A stretch of 64,000 bases of DNA, from assembly GCF_029227915.1 (NCBI RefSeq), contig NC_079878.1:1922001-1986000 (forward strand), given 5' to 3'. Under the pieces are notes generated by a model. It ran no database searches and was not told the DNA's origin. It was given only the letters and a program-made list of their open reading frames with translations. Each line of letters starts with the position of its first letter. Positions within the stretch are counted from its first letter, which is position 1. Below are positions 47,601 to 58,387 of the stretch, piece by piece. Source of the stretch: Hydractinia symbiolongicarpus (lineage: Eukaryota > Cnidaria > Hydrozoa > Anthoathecata > Hydractiniidae). A program made the translations under genes and the position numbers.

Positions 47601-50600
47601 ATGGTTACCGAATCTATCTTGTTTCGTTTCTAAACAAAAAACACAGAATAGCAATAATAAAGTACAGAATCGAGCGCAAGGGTGCATGTCCCAGGTGTTC
47701 TATTCATTGGCAAGGAACACTATTTACACTGACGATGTGTATAAAAACCTGTATTTGGACAATCTTAACAGCCAAACAAAGAAAATGTAGAATTTTATCA
47801 AGAAATACATTGAATACAAAATTAATAATGTGTCAAACATTTTACCTGGTGCAGTGGTTCTCCTTCATTCATACCTTGGTTTATGGTCGGTCGCACTAAA
47901 TTAAAATAAAAAATGATTTAAACATTAATGAAAATTGCCACTAATATGGAAATTTTGCATCAACATTTTTCATTTTTTGAATCATAGATTTCCACTCGTA
48001 ATAATTTTAGAAGTAATATTTTCTAGGCAATAGCAGCTGCTCTAACAGCTTGTTCTATTAAGACAAATCTTTTCAGTAGTAAATTAGTCACTTAACAAAG
48101 GTCAGAATAAAAGAAAAACAGATCCAATCAATTTACTTTTTTCAAAACGTGAATTTCAAAACGAAAACATGACATACCAGATGCTTTAATTGACGAGATT
48201 GGTCTGAAGATCACTGACACAACTATTTTGCCCACTTTTTTCAAGCATTCTTGTCTCCCTTTCTTCAAATCACCTTTAAATTTGAAAAATAGATCCAATT
48301 CTTTTTTAAATGTACACCAATCCGGCTAAAAAATTGAAAGTCTGGAAATTTGCACTAAATTTCTAACACAGTTAACATGTACACCAATCTGGCTAAAAAA
48401 TTGAAAGTCTGGAAATTTGCACTAAATTTCTAATACGGTTAACAGTATATATAACACTAGGTGAAATGATATCCTACCTTGGATAAGGGAAAATTACAGG
48501 AGCCCATAAAATCATCATTATCATCAGCCAATAGTACATTGGGTAAAACCATTGGATTTCTGTCATGGACAATGAATGATAATGTTGTCTGGAATATTAA
48601 AATAATTATTAACAATGTCCCAGAAAAAGTTGTGGTGTAAAGACATACGCCATAACCAAAACTGGTAAATAATTTTCTTTTTAGCATTTTAAGTATCTTT
48701 AGAAGCTTACTTGGGTGTAATCCAGTGTAAAAAATTCAATCATGGTATCCCACTCTGGATTCAAACTTTCCTCAACTACTTGTCCAACTTGAACCTAAAA
48801 CAAACAAAATTGATATATGCAATTTTTAGACAATAAATTTACCCGCAGGCCATCACCAAAAAAGGTAAATAAATAGTTAATTCTAAATGGCTGATAAAAA
48901 GTGCAAAATACGCACGATTTATGAATATGGTCTAATAATTGTAATGTAGGCCAAGCACAGTCAACATTTTCAAAGCAAGAAGAGTGTCAAAAAATGATTT
49001 AACAAAACATTATGCATCTTATGTATAGCAAAAATGATAAATAACTTACCAGTTCTTTGTTTGAAAATATCATCACATATGGATCACTTGTACCGCTACT
49101 ATCCATTGGGATTAAATTAATACCTTTGTGCACACGGACATATAACATACCACATACTAATAAAATGAAAATACAATCAAGATTAAGAAACCACCAGTAA
49201 GAATTGAGCCTTAGACTTACAATAAACCATTGACAATACACTAAGTTTAACACAGATAACATAAGCCTTATTGTATACATAACTTTGTAGCTATGTTCAC
49301 ATAGAATTAGTAAAAGTTATCCCAGGGGACGAATACACCCACTACTTCCATTAAGTCTGAAGATTTTCACTTTTATTTGCAAGCACTATACAAACCACAC
49401 ATACACTCATCTGGTTCTTCTTGTGCGTTTTTCTCAAGGTATTGTGCATGAAATGTTTCTTCATCTGTTTCATTTGAAACATCGAGTAAAGGAAGTTCTG
49501 AATAGTTCAACAACAATTGCAAGGTGGATCCTTCAATATTGTCATCTTGCAGGTCCAACTTTCTAAAAAATCACAGTGAATAAAAAGTGAGAACATTTTA
49601 CGATACAGTCTAAAAGCAACTGTCATGCAGGTTGGGTTTTTCACTTACTGTTCACTGTTTTGTTCTAGATTCATTCGGACTAGTGGTAAAACATATTCCA
49701 CCACGGTATAATTTGGACCAAATCGTCTTTTACCTTTGATTTTAATTCGCAACTAAAATTGAAGGTTCTTAAATTAAGAAGTTAATAATGCCAATGTCTT
49801 TATACTCAGATAACAGTGATAAAGAAAAGGCCTGTAGGTAAATAAAATGAGTAATTCCAATTTCAAATAATTTGTGCAAAAAAATTGCCTACCGCAGAAT
49901 ATTATCAACAATTAAAATCAGAGCAGAGAGATATATATCCAAAACAAATTTCGCAGATAGTCAGGTGCTTTAAATGCAAGAGCTCTGAACAGTGTATAAT
50001 TTTCATACGCATCATTGCTAACCTTATCAAACTGAAGACTTCGAACAACTAATGATACTTGTTCTTGCCAAAGCACATCTGAAGTTATTTCTTTCGTTCG
50101 AATCTTTTGTTTATCAAGTGTCACAGTACACCACTGCTCATCAGCTATTTATAAAAAAAGCAATACAAATATAAAACTTGATAAAATTTAGGTTAATCTA
50201 TCTTAGCTGGTATGTAATCTAGAATACCCAGCTGTTTTAAACCTCAATTTTATTTTACATCTACAAAAAACTGTTGAAGTGAAATGCTGTTTACAACCAC
50301 TTCAGCAAACTGTTTCATGTCCGCAATTTATAATTTGTTTCATAAATGCATGCTTCCATAAACGAACAACAGGTAAATTTCTAAAACAAGGCTTTGTAAA
50401 TCAAAGTTATATCTGGCATAAAAAAATCACGTTGGCAACAAAATTTTGAATATCCAGGTAAAAAAGAGGCTGAATATCCTAGCTCTAGAATTTTTAATTT
50501 AATTGAAGTTTTTAATTTAAGTGTTGTTATCCCCGACTAACTCAAGACTACCTGAGATCAACACTGAAAACATCTATTTGGGGGGGCAAACCAGTTTGTG

Positions 50601-53600
50601 GCCAATAAATTTTTAACACCAACATCTCCTTTTATTGAAAAAGCATAACCCTATACATTATTTTGATCAGGGTTTTTAAAGCTCTGTACAGTAGAGATAT
50701 CTTTTTTTATATATGGATACTCACAAGTAGCTTTTCCATGCATTCCTCCCTTTAATGTTATTGTCAAAACACCAGCAGCTAAAGATAAAAGTTTCATGTT
50801 GGTTATGTGACCTCACATTTTTCCACTACGATGGGGAATCCTCACAGAGTAACAAACTTTCCTATGTTTGTTAACTTTTTAAGCCCATGCAGACCCTTTA
50901 TCACATCAAAGTATATGATTAAGACTTTTGAATTAAAAATTATATAGTTATATAAATTATTTAAAAACATTCTAACATACCATATCCACTTTGCCTTCCC
51001 ATCAACTCAGGGTCATTGCATAGAGGAACAGTGACGTGACCAGGATCAACAAGACCTAGAAAAAGAATTATCAAATAGTAATTAATTCAAATACTTATAA
51101 TAACTAATACAACATACATTCTCCATTAAATAAGAGAGTGTGTCACGCCAGGGTGTTCAGAAAAAAGAGTTGACAACTTAATCAAAGTAATAATAATAAG
51201 ACATCTTCGTGCTTGAAAAACAAATAATTTGCCAAATGGAATTAACAGCAAGAACAGCTATATTAAACCACAACATCTGCACAATGTTGATAAAAACTTT
51301 GAAATTCATTAAAAATTATATTTCAGTTAAACATGCAAGTAAATCTGAGATATAGTTTGACATAACAATTTATTTAATTTGATGCTTTAGTTGTCAGCTA
51401 TATGACTAGGCTTTAAAAATAACGTTTTTCCTTAACTATCCTCTAATGCAAAACATGATACGAAAAAGTAAGAAAAAGTAAGAAAAAGTAAAGCACTCAC
51501 AGACAACATCGAAAATCGTTTGGCAAGAAGATAAAAAAATTTGTCTGCAAGGATTGAGAAAAGTAAATGTGCCTTAAGTGAATAAAAAGGAATCTACAGT
51601 AGTTTCTACAGTACTAAGAAGAAATTCATAGAAAGTTACCGACATTAATGTGCGAAAACAACATGATTCATTAGTTCTGGATTAATTAACCATTAAAAAT
51701 AACTCTATAAAATAAACTAAATGCATTTTTTCAGCTCTTTTATTATGAAGTTAATTTCCGGTTAAAAGGTAATCATAAATACATATAAATAAGTAAGTAT
51801 CGTAAACTTACTTATTTTTAAAGAATCATTAACAAGTTCTGCAATCCATTCACGAATGAGAGGAAACTCCATCAACTGAATTTTTTTTAACAAACGAATC
51901 TCAAAATCAACTTTTGGTCTAAATAAAATATATTTTGTGAATTATATTAAATTATCAATTAAAAAAAACAAATTATGTCACGATTTGGATTATCCGATTA
52001 CAATTTGCAAGTCACTTAAATGTTTTTTGCAGAGTGAACCTACTTGTACTAAACATAAAATTTCAGAATGTAAGATAATACACCACTATTGCAGATTCTT
52101 TGTAAAAACAAACAATTTTATAACAACATGGGGCAATGTTTGAGCTGTGTAGAAGAGCTCTATGTGACCACGTTTAAACTTAGTTAAAAGATATTCGCAA
52201 CAATTAAGCCTTTGCTCATTCTTCTAGCTTTAGAAGAAGAAAAAGTAGAAATTTTTGGTTTTATATTTGCAGATAACTTTTAACATTTCCTTTAAATGAA
52301 ATACTTACGGACTTAAAAAGCTGATTGAAAATGCTGCCAAATGTGGGAATGGTATATTTTGATTAAACATGAGGACAAGTTGTATCTGTCCACGAATCTT
52401 AAACTTCTCAATCACAACATCAGTGTCCCCCCTAAGAAAAAAAGAGGATTAACCGATATGAATTTTTGTCATTGCTAGGTTAGGATTACTGGAACATGAA
52501 AAAAAAATTAAAAAGGTTTTTATAATTTTGAAGTTTCTTAGACCTAGCAGAATTCGGCAGATGGGGTAAAGCTTCAGAACTAAAAACTGTGTAGCTTTAG
52601 CAGAATTAAAGTATTTTTTTTTTATGTTTCTCATGTATATTCTTCATTTTAAAAATATTGTAAAAGTGCAAATGCAAACTTAAAATTACAAGGGGCTCAT
52701 CTGAACCTACAACAACAGTTGTTAAATGCTTTCCAACTGAAATTAGAAAGGCTGCTTTCAAAATACATACATTCTACTATTTAGCTTTAGCTGAATGATC
52801 ATCTGTGACTCTGGAGCATCGAGGCCCATATCAGCTTCTAGTACAACTTGATACTTTGGCCTGACAGGAAGGTCTTTTGGTGGATTACGATAAGTCACTT
52901 CAGATGCTAGGAGCTTTCTTAAATCATCTGACATGTCAAAGACGCGTAGGTATTTCAGATAAGGTGTACGATGACCCAATGTGAACTTGGCAAGTTCAAT
53001 GTTATCTATAATGAAATTGAAAAACATTTTTTTTTTATTTACAAGTTACAAACAGAAATAAATTATTGAAAAGGAACCGAGAATGGTTTTTCTTATCTCT
53101 TTTTAAAAACAGCTTTTAATTATTTCAGTGCAGGTTGTTGTTTTTAGCTTGATTTATTTGATTGTTCAGTCTGTTATTTTGCCTGTCTATGTACACATGT
53201 TCATTGTTCTTGACACTATTAGAACATCACGTCAGGTTGAAACTTGTCTATACATGTACCTACCTCCCTGATTAAAAAATCTAGAAATAGATTTCTTGAA
53301 TTTCAACTATGGCATATATATAACAATTATTACCTATAATCTTTGGCTTGCAAGATTCTAATACTGGATCTAACGAACGCTTTAAAATGTCATTAATAGT
53401 CTGATCGCTAAAGTACCACCTAAATATAAATCGATAAAGCGAAAAGTTTAGTTTAGGTTAAAAAATATTTAACATAAAAAAATTTGTTAAACTATATACA
53501 GAAAAAAACTTTACCATCGATTCAAAAGATAGTTTAGCCATTCAACTGTTTCAGATTGATTTAAAGCTCTTCTCCGATGCTCTCTCATTTCGTGTTCATT

Positions 53601-53846
53601 GAAAAACCAATCATGAATGCGATTTGTTTTTATTTTCCATACCCATAAGGCATAACCACAGAGAACGATTGGCACAAGACATGATGTTTGAAAGTAGCCT
53701 AATACATACGAAATCACAATAAGAATGCATATGGTTACTGTCAACCTGTAGAGCTCTTTTTCTGCATACTTTTTAACAATTTTATCATCAACATCAATTG
53801 TTTTCTCTTCCTCTGTGTTCATAGATTTCTTTGTTTTCGTATCCAT
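41670..53846 (-). CDS. Extended-synaptotagmin/tricalbin-like SMP + C2 lipid-transfer protein (25 exons)
   Basis: Spliced model, 1022 residues. Exons: 53515-53846, 53334-53419, 52771-53005, 52309-52431, 51812-51918, 50981-51055, 50725-50778, 50023-50144, 49649-49752, 49405-49562, 49050-49156, 48711-48794, 48478-48588, 48178-48325, 47846-47895, 47581-47629, 47429-47491, 46525-46844, 46186-46267, 45554-45754, 45158-45265, 42782-42818, 42386-42503, 42060-42177, 41670-41746. Every junction is GT-AG and phases agree throughout. Residues 36-70 form a hydrophobic membrane hairpin; about 98-295 is an SMP lipid-binding domain (ETVEWLNYLLNRWW, LGLD-type core, GDTDVV, REWIAELVNDSL). C2-type modules follow: about 320-410 (GVLTITLKGG), 467-610 (MDSSGTSDPYV; Asp484, Asp490), 650-765 (CDLNGRSDPFV; Asp667, Asp673, Asp722, Asp724) and 890-1010, which lacks the calcium Asp set. 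Such proteins tether ER to plasma membrane and move lipids. The assignment to E-Syt versus another tricalbin-type subfamily is open. Confidence 0.85.
42819..45157 (-). other. Large intron of the E-Syt-like gene, mostly satellite
   Basis: The 2.3-kb intron between exons 21 and 22 (the longest in the gene), of which about 1.65 kb is the 23-bp satellite. Donor CACGAAG|GTATTT, acceptor TTTTTTAG|ACATTG. The flanking exons join in frame to make ...GLYVHEDIDEVYVKVKLD. Confidence 0.75.
43098..44750. repeat. 23-bp satellite array, about 72 copies, with higher-order repeats
   Basis: The unit contains TGATATTTTATACTTAGAT; variants differ at a few sites (TGCTATTTTA, TGGTATTTTA, TTGTATGATA, TACTTGGATTAGATG). 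A rare variant pair TTGGATTAGATGATATTATA occurs at about 43370, 43922 and 44336. These are 552 bp (24 units) and 414 bp (18 units) apart, and the order of variants around each is nearly the same, so blocks of 18-24 units have themselves been duplicated. Extremely AT-rich. Starts after 43097 and ends where TTTTATACTT becomes TTTTATGCTTCAGAG. Confidence 0.95.
48311..48444 (-). repeat. Tandem 67-bp duplication of an exon start and its splice acceptor
   Basis: 48311-48377 and 48378-48444 differ at about three positions. In gene orientation the duplicated unit holds the polypyrimidine tract, the acceptor TTTTTTAG and the first 15-16 coding bases of exon 14 (CCGGATTGGTGTACAT). The upstream copy is a decoy: spliced to it, the frame would read PDWCTC and stop. 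Confidence 0.85.
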
Positions 53847-54153
53847 GTTTTATAGAAATTGTTTTTTACCAGGTTTGTGTCATAGACAATTAACTGTATA
53901 AGCATCGCGCTTTTGGCAATTTTGGATAGGATTCATCAGGAGTTGTAAGAAAATAGAAATACACTTCCAGCATCCAAATAATATGCTCTTTTTGCTTTCT
54001 TAGCCTAAAGAAAAGCATAAATTATGAATCTCCTTGTTCAACTTTGTTACCAATGTTTGTTACCATCACTAAAAATAAAGCATATAAAGTATTGTATATA
54101 TATATATATATATATATAGTTCCAAAACTTCGTAGCAACACAAGATTGCAAAG
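53847..54153. other. Upstream region of the E-Syt-like gene
   Basis: Presumed 5' UTR/promoter of the minus-strand gene, ending in a (TA)n run at about 54096-54118 that abuts the Penelope-like element. No other feature seen. Confidence 0.4.
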
Positions 54154-54382
54154 TATTTTCATAAAAATTACGACACGTTTTATTTTTAACATGTTTCGAC
54201 TTTACCAAAGTCATCTTCAGAATATTATACAAAAGTTGATACATACACTCTTTATACAAAAATTTTTTCGAAAGTTATTTAAATATTTCCCAAAAGTACA
54301 ATTTTATATGAATTATACACAAGCTAATCCATGTTGACAAAATAATATTAGATAAACTAACAAAAGTTAGTTAAATAAAATT
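54154..54382 (-). repeat. Left inverted repeat (sense 3' terminus of the Penelope-like element)
   Basis: Downstream of the endonuclease frame in transcription order. Contains the hammerhead-like core at 54172-54220. Exact partner of 55172-55400. Confidence 0.92.
54172..54220 (-). ncRNA. Hammerhead-like ribozyme core, left repeat
   Basis: On the minus strand: CTGAAGA (fits CUGANGA), a 6-bp hairpin GACTTT-GGT-AAAGTC, GAA, a 7-bp stem ACATGTT/AACGTGT, and a GTC triplet at the expected cleavage position. Two caveats: one extra U lies between the CUGANGA box and the hairpin, and the third stem joining the flanks is weak. Identical copy at 55334-55382. Confidence 0.55.
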
Positions 54383-54523
54383 TATATACACAATTTGTTT
54401 AAGACAATTAAATATTTCCCAAAAGTACAATTTTTTAATTTTATTAAATGAATTTACACATGCTAAATCAATATCTAAGTAACAAAAACGATATTGAACA
54501 AGCGGCTAATACAAAACATAAAA

Positions 54524-55171
54524 TTAAACGGATAAATTGATGATGCAATGCTTAACTTGTTTATTGAGGTCTGGTTTCAACCAAGAAATATGCATACCCT
54601 CTTTGAGTTTCCTCTGCCAATCCGTGTCTGCATGATCCAAAATAGAAAAACAATTTTTGTTACATAGTAATTTACAGTTAAGATTTGACTGCATATGCTT
54701 AAATATTTGTGAGTTTTTATCAGTTTTCAAATGTTCTTTAACTCTACTAGAAATGTGTCTGGTGGTTTCACCCACATAGCTAGCATTACAACTAGCACAA
54801 ACAAATTTATACACAAGTCCAGATTTAAAAGATTCAGGAACTCGGTCCTTGCAAGAAAAATAATCTTTAATTTTACACGACTTAAAAACGAGGCACACAT
54901 TGATTTCTTTACACATCTTATTGACAAGTTGATTGACTTTTTCTTTGGCAGTATTAGAGTACTTGCCAATAAAAGGCAATTTAAAATACCTTTTTTCTAA
55001 TACATTAGTTGTCTCTGTACTGACAGCTGTAGAAAAATTCTTATCAAGGTAATTTGAAATATGGCGGTTTACTAGTTTTGTAGGAAAAAAGTTTTTTCTC
55101 AAAATTTCAGTCAGAGCCTTAATATTAATGTCAAAGTGTTTCCAACTGTTGTTAATTTTGAAAGTCCTGTC
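54524..55171 (-). pseudogene. Penelope-like element polyprotein, C-terminal part with GIY-YIG endonuclease
   Basis: The frame is open from the inverted-repeat junction (55171, reading DRTFKINNSWKHFD) to a stop at 54524, about 215 codons, without a natural start: the reverse transcriptase core is missing. Visible: LRKNFFPTKLVNRHISNYLD (the stretch after the RT thumb), KLPFIGKYSNTAKEKVNQLV, then SGLVYKFVCASCNASYVGET and TRHISSRVKEHL, which is the GIY-YIG nuclease with its Cys-rich insertion, and a closing HISWLKPDLNKQVKH. These are hallmarks of Penelope-like elements. The remaining frame has no internal stop, suggesting a fairly recent insertion. Confidence 0.9.
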
Positions 55172-55400
55172 AATTTTATTTAACTAACTTTTGTTAGTTT
55201 ATCTAATATTATTTTGTCAACATGGATTAGCTTGTGTATAATTCATATAAAATTGTACTTTTGGGAAATATTTAAATAACTTTCGAAAAAATTTTTGTAT
55301 AAAGAGTGTATGTATCAACTTTTGTATAATATTCTGAAGATGACTTTGGTAAAGTCGAAACATGTTAAAAATAAAACGTGTCGTAATTTTTATGAAAATA
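55172..55400 (+). repeat. Right inverted repeat of the Penelope-like element
   Basis: Antisense copy of the element's 3' terminus joined to the truncated coding region at 55171/55172. Ends at GAAAATA just before another (TA)n run. Confidence 0.92.
55334..55382 (+). ncRNA. Hammerhead-like ribozyme core, right repeat
   Basis: The same 49-nt core as 54172-54220, on the plus strand, because the terminal repeats are inverted. Same strengths and caveats. Confidence 0.55.
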
Positions 55401-57973
55401 TATATATAGATATTTAAAGCATAAAATAAAGGTAATGTGTAATATATTCATAACTTTATAAAAATTTTAAGCATTTGACGCAAGCTAATTCTACTAAAAG
55501 AAACAAAAATAAATTTCGAAATTGCACACGACACAACAATTCTGCAATATCCTCATAGCCATTCATTAATTTTTCAAGCAATTAAGACAGGTCTACTCAT
55601 TCAGGAAGTAAAAATTTAGTTAAGGTCAATTGCAATTAATTAAAGAAATTTAAGTAAAACCACTATACAAGAGAGTTTAAACTTTCCTGTTTTAATGTGA
55701 ATACAATACTTTTAAAGAGAGTTAGTTGCAAAAAAAAAACAATAATTGTGCTTGTACTGACAAGTAAAACCAAATAACATGTAAAAACATAAGTTAATAA
55801 TGTCATAAGATCTTTGGATATGAAAAGCTTAGTTAAGAATAAAAAAGTGTTCTCTTTTGTAAAAAATGTTGTTGTTTTTTCATAAAGGCATTCTGTTTCA
55901 TTTCAGGTTTTCTATGAAAACAAAATATGAAACTGTAGTATTGCTCACACATAAAAAAAGATAAAAATATTTCATTCTAGAAGTAGTTATAAATTAACAT
56001 ACATGTAATGAATAAGCTGACTTAAAAATATAAAAACTGTAAAATAAATCAATTTTAAATTTTTTTTTACTAAAAGTTTGTTTTCATGCCATTGTGTACT
56101 GTTAAAAACAACACACACAGCAACGTCCATCACAGCATATCTAACTGGTGCAACTTGTTTCATCCGTACCACATCTTTATACTTGCATTTCTTCTTCTGA
56201 AACTTTCTGATACATTGATCTGATACAACAAGAGTGTGAATTACTTAACATTGTTTCAATGACCCATTCATAAAGGCTAAATGCATTATTATACAATCTA
56301 TGTCATTGAGCTTATTATACATAATAAATTATTTTAAGAAGAATCTATGTGCAAAGATACAAGTAAAAATATTTCACAAAGAAGGAACAGATAGCCCACA
56401 AACAAAGATTTCAATTATGAAATTATTTTTATGGTAAATAAAAAGAGGAAGAAATAAACTCTAACGTACATTTGACCCACTTAGGAAGAAAAATAAATTC
56501 TAGACAAGAGATTATTAAGCAAAAACACACAAATACACTAACACTAATTGTTATTTGTATATAACTGTAAAACCTCCTCCTTTGTGTTCTTTTAAGAAAC
56601 AATTTTTTTATAACCAAACCTTAAATGGAAGAAAAATTGGCTCTAGACATTGTAAATTTAACAAGTTCAGACAGTTACGAGTTAATTGTTTCTATGAATC
56701 TTGAATTGACCTGCGTCACAGGCTTATACATTTAAAATTTATTGTTTGTGTGTTTCACACTATGATTTTTTATATATTCCACATGTTATTAGTTTATTAC
56801 AAACATAGATGATAGGTTGTAACTCTTGATGTGTTGACTATATCTTGCAGTAAAGTGAACTCCACCTTTTATTATATTGTCACTATCATGTTTTATCTTC
56901 CTAAATCCCTTTTTATATTATATTTACTTCGATTATGTAAGTAAATTTTAAACGTTTGAAGAAAGAATTAAAACACAATTAAATCTTGGCTATACAAGTC
57001 AAAATGGTTCAAACTCAGTCCTACCTAGAAATGAAAAAAATTTTCTTAGCAGAATTACAGATCAAAACAATTGCAATAACATAAAATTCTTAAATTATAT
57101 TTAATAAAAACTACACTCCATTTGCAAAAAAAGTTATAAAGACGTTCCCATATTCCCATTAAATAGGCGTTCCTTTGAAGGGTAAAAATGGCCCTACTAT
57201 CAAAGACCGAAGCTATCAATGACCTAAGCTATCAATGGTCTAAGCTATGTGGAAAACATCCAACTTTAGAAAGGCCCAACAGGGCTAGGATTTTGCTAAC
57301 CAAATAGTTATTCTTAACAGGCTTAGATATATCACAATGGCAATTTTTGCAAGCCCTTATTTATGTGGTGGAACTTTGCTGGGAAAATGGTCTCTTGGTT
57401 TTTGTTGGGAAAATGGTCCTTTGATTCAGTAAAATTTTAGAGAAAATCAGATTTACATTTCAGATTGCCTATTATTAAATATGAGATCATTGCATATACC
57501 ATAACTTCTGTGATACATTGTAGAAATCTGCAGAAAATGCAATTACCTTTGCCAGTCACAGACATATGCACTCGGAAATAAATTATTATATTAGATAGAG
57601 TGTAAATTTTAGAAGAGATAAGGTAAAAACCCTAATAAAAATAAACTATATAATGCAAAACAAAGATAAAAATATGTATTTTTTGTGTTCCTTGATGGTA
57701 TAGTGATAACATCAAAATTGCTTCTGTTCAGATTAAGAAAGAATAAATATGCTTGGATGCAACTAAAATTAAGTTCAACAAAGTGAATCTCAAAAAATTT
57801 AAGCACCCTTTAATGCAAGCTAATGCTTTAGCTGCATATGTGTGTCTATAACATCATAAAAAAAGACAAAATGTTTTTGATTTGTTTTCTTTCACCAACA
57901 CACTCAGAACAGAAAAGAATACATCACACAGATTTTAATATACAAATAATCTAAGATACACATGTAATAATTG
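55401..57973. other. Intergenic region, no gene seen
   Basis: AT-rich, short frames only. Should include the 3' UTR of NDUFA12 near 57973. A block near 57180-57420 has internal repeats (GACCTAAGCTATCAATG / GACCGAAGCTATCAATG; TGGGAAAATGGTC twice) but no coding potential that I recognise. Confidence 0.4.
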
Positions 57974-58387
57974 TTATTTTAATAAAGGTTTCCATGCTTC
58001 AATTTTTGGTTTTGTTGTTGAATAAGGTACATAAGCATCTTTAGAGCCAGATAAATTCCTCTCGTGGTCTAGAAAAAACTTCCTTGGAGTTGGTGGGTGT
58101 GTTGAGGGTGGCTGATCTGTAGAGTGTTGCATCCAACGATGCCATTCAGGAGGAATCTGGGAACCATCATATTCCATTCTTCCCTCATATGGAAAAACAA
58201 CAAATCTGTTTCTTCCAACAATGTAGCTATCATTTTCATAGTATTTATTTCCATATTTGTCCTCTCCAACTAGAGTGCCTACCCTTACATTACATTCTCG
58301 TAGCAAACGACGAAATGCATTTGAGTATCCACCAACATGCTTCAACACATTTTGCTGCTCTCTTATCCACTGTACAAGTTTAGACAT
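57974..58387 (-). CDS. NDUFA12: NADH dehydrogenase (ubiquinone) 1 alpha subcomplex subunit 12
   Basis: A 137-residue, single-exon reading frame from ATG 58387. It matches the NDUFA12 (B17.2) family over its whole length: VGTLVGEDKYGNKYYEND near residue 37, GRNRFVVFPYE, DGSQIPPEWHRWMQHSTDQP, and near the C-terminus YVPYSTTKPKIEAW. NDUFA12 is a small nuclear-encoded accessory subunit of mitochondrial complex I, at the peripheral-arm/membrane-arm junction, fitted late in assembly after the assembly factor NDUFAF2 leaves. NDUFAF2 is a paralogue, but the intact PPEWHRW and the C-terminal YVPYSTT block favour NDUFA12. Length is near the usual ~145 residues. No introns, unlike its long-intron neighbour. 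Upstream GTTATTAAAGATACA gives no clear promoter signal. Confidence 0.96.
   Translation of the reverse strand: MSKLVQWIREQQNVLKHVGGYSNAFRRLLRECNVRVGTLVGEDKYGNKYYENDSYIVGRNRFVVFPYEGRMEYDGSQIPPEWHRWMQHSTDQPPSTHPPTPRKFFLDHERNLSGSKDAYVPYSTTKPKIEAWKPLLK

Larger units (their letters stand above)
54154..55400 (-). mobile_element. 5'-truncated Penelope-like retroelement between 229-bp inverted repeats
   Basis: 54154-54382 and 55172-55400 are reverse complements along their whole 229 bp; I saw no mismatch by eye. Between them the minus strand carries the end of a Penelope-like polyprotein with its GIY-YIG endonuclease. Penelope-like elements are known to be 5'-truncated and flanked by terminal repeats in direct or inverted order, and to carry hammerhead motifs in these repeats. 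Beyond 54154 the minus strand continues another 40-odd bases (...TTGTGTTGCTACGAAG) to a (TA)n run, which may be the true 3' end. Inside the left arm, a second partial copy of AAATATTTCCCAAAAGTACA lies at about 54409. Confidence 0.88.
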
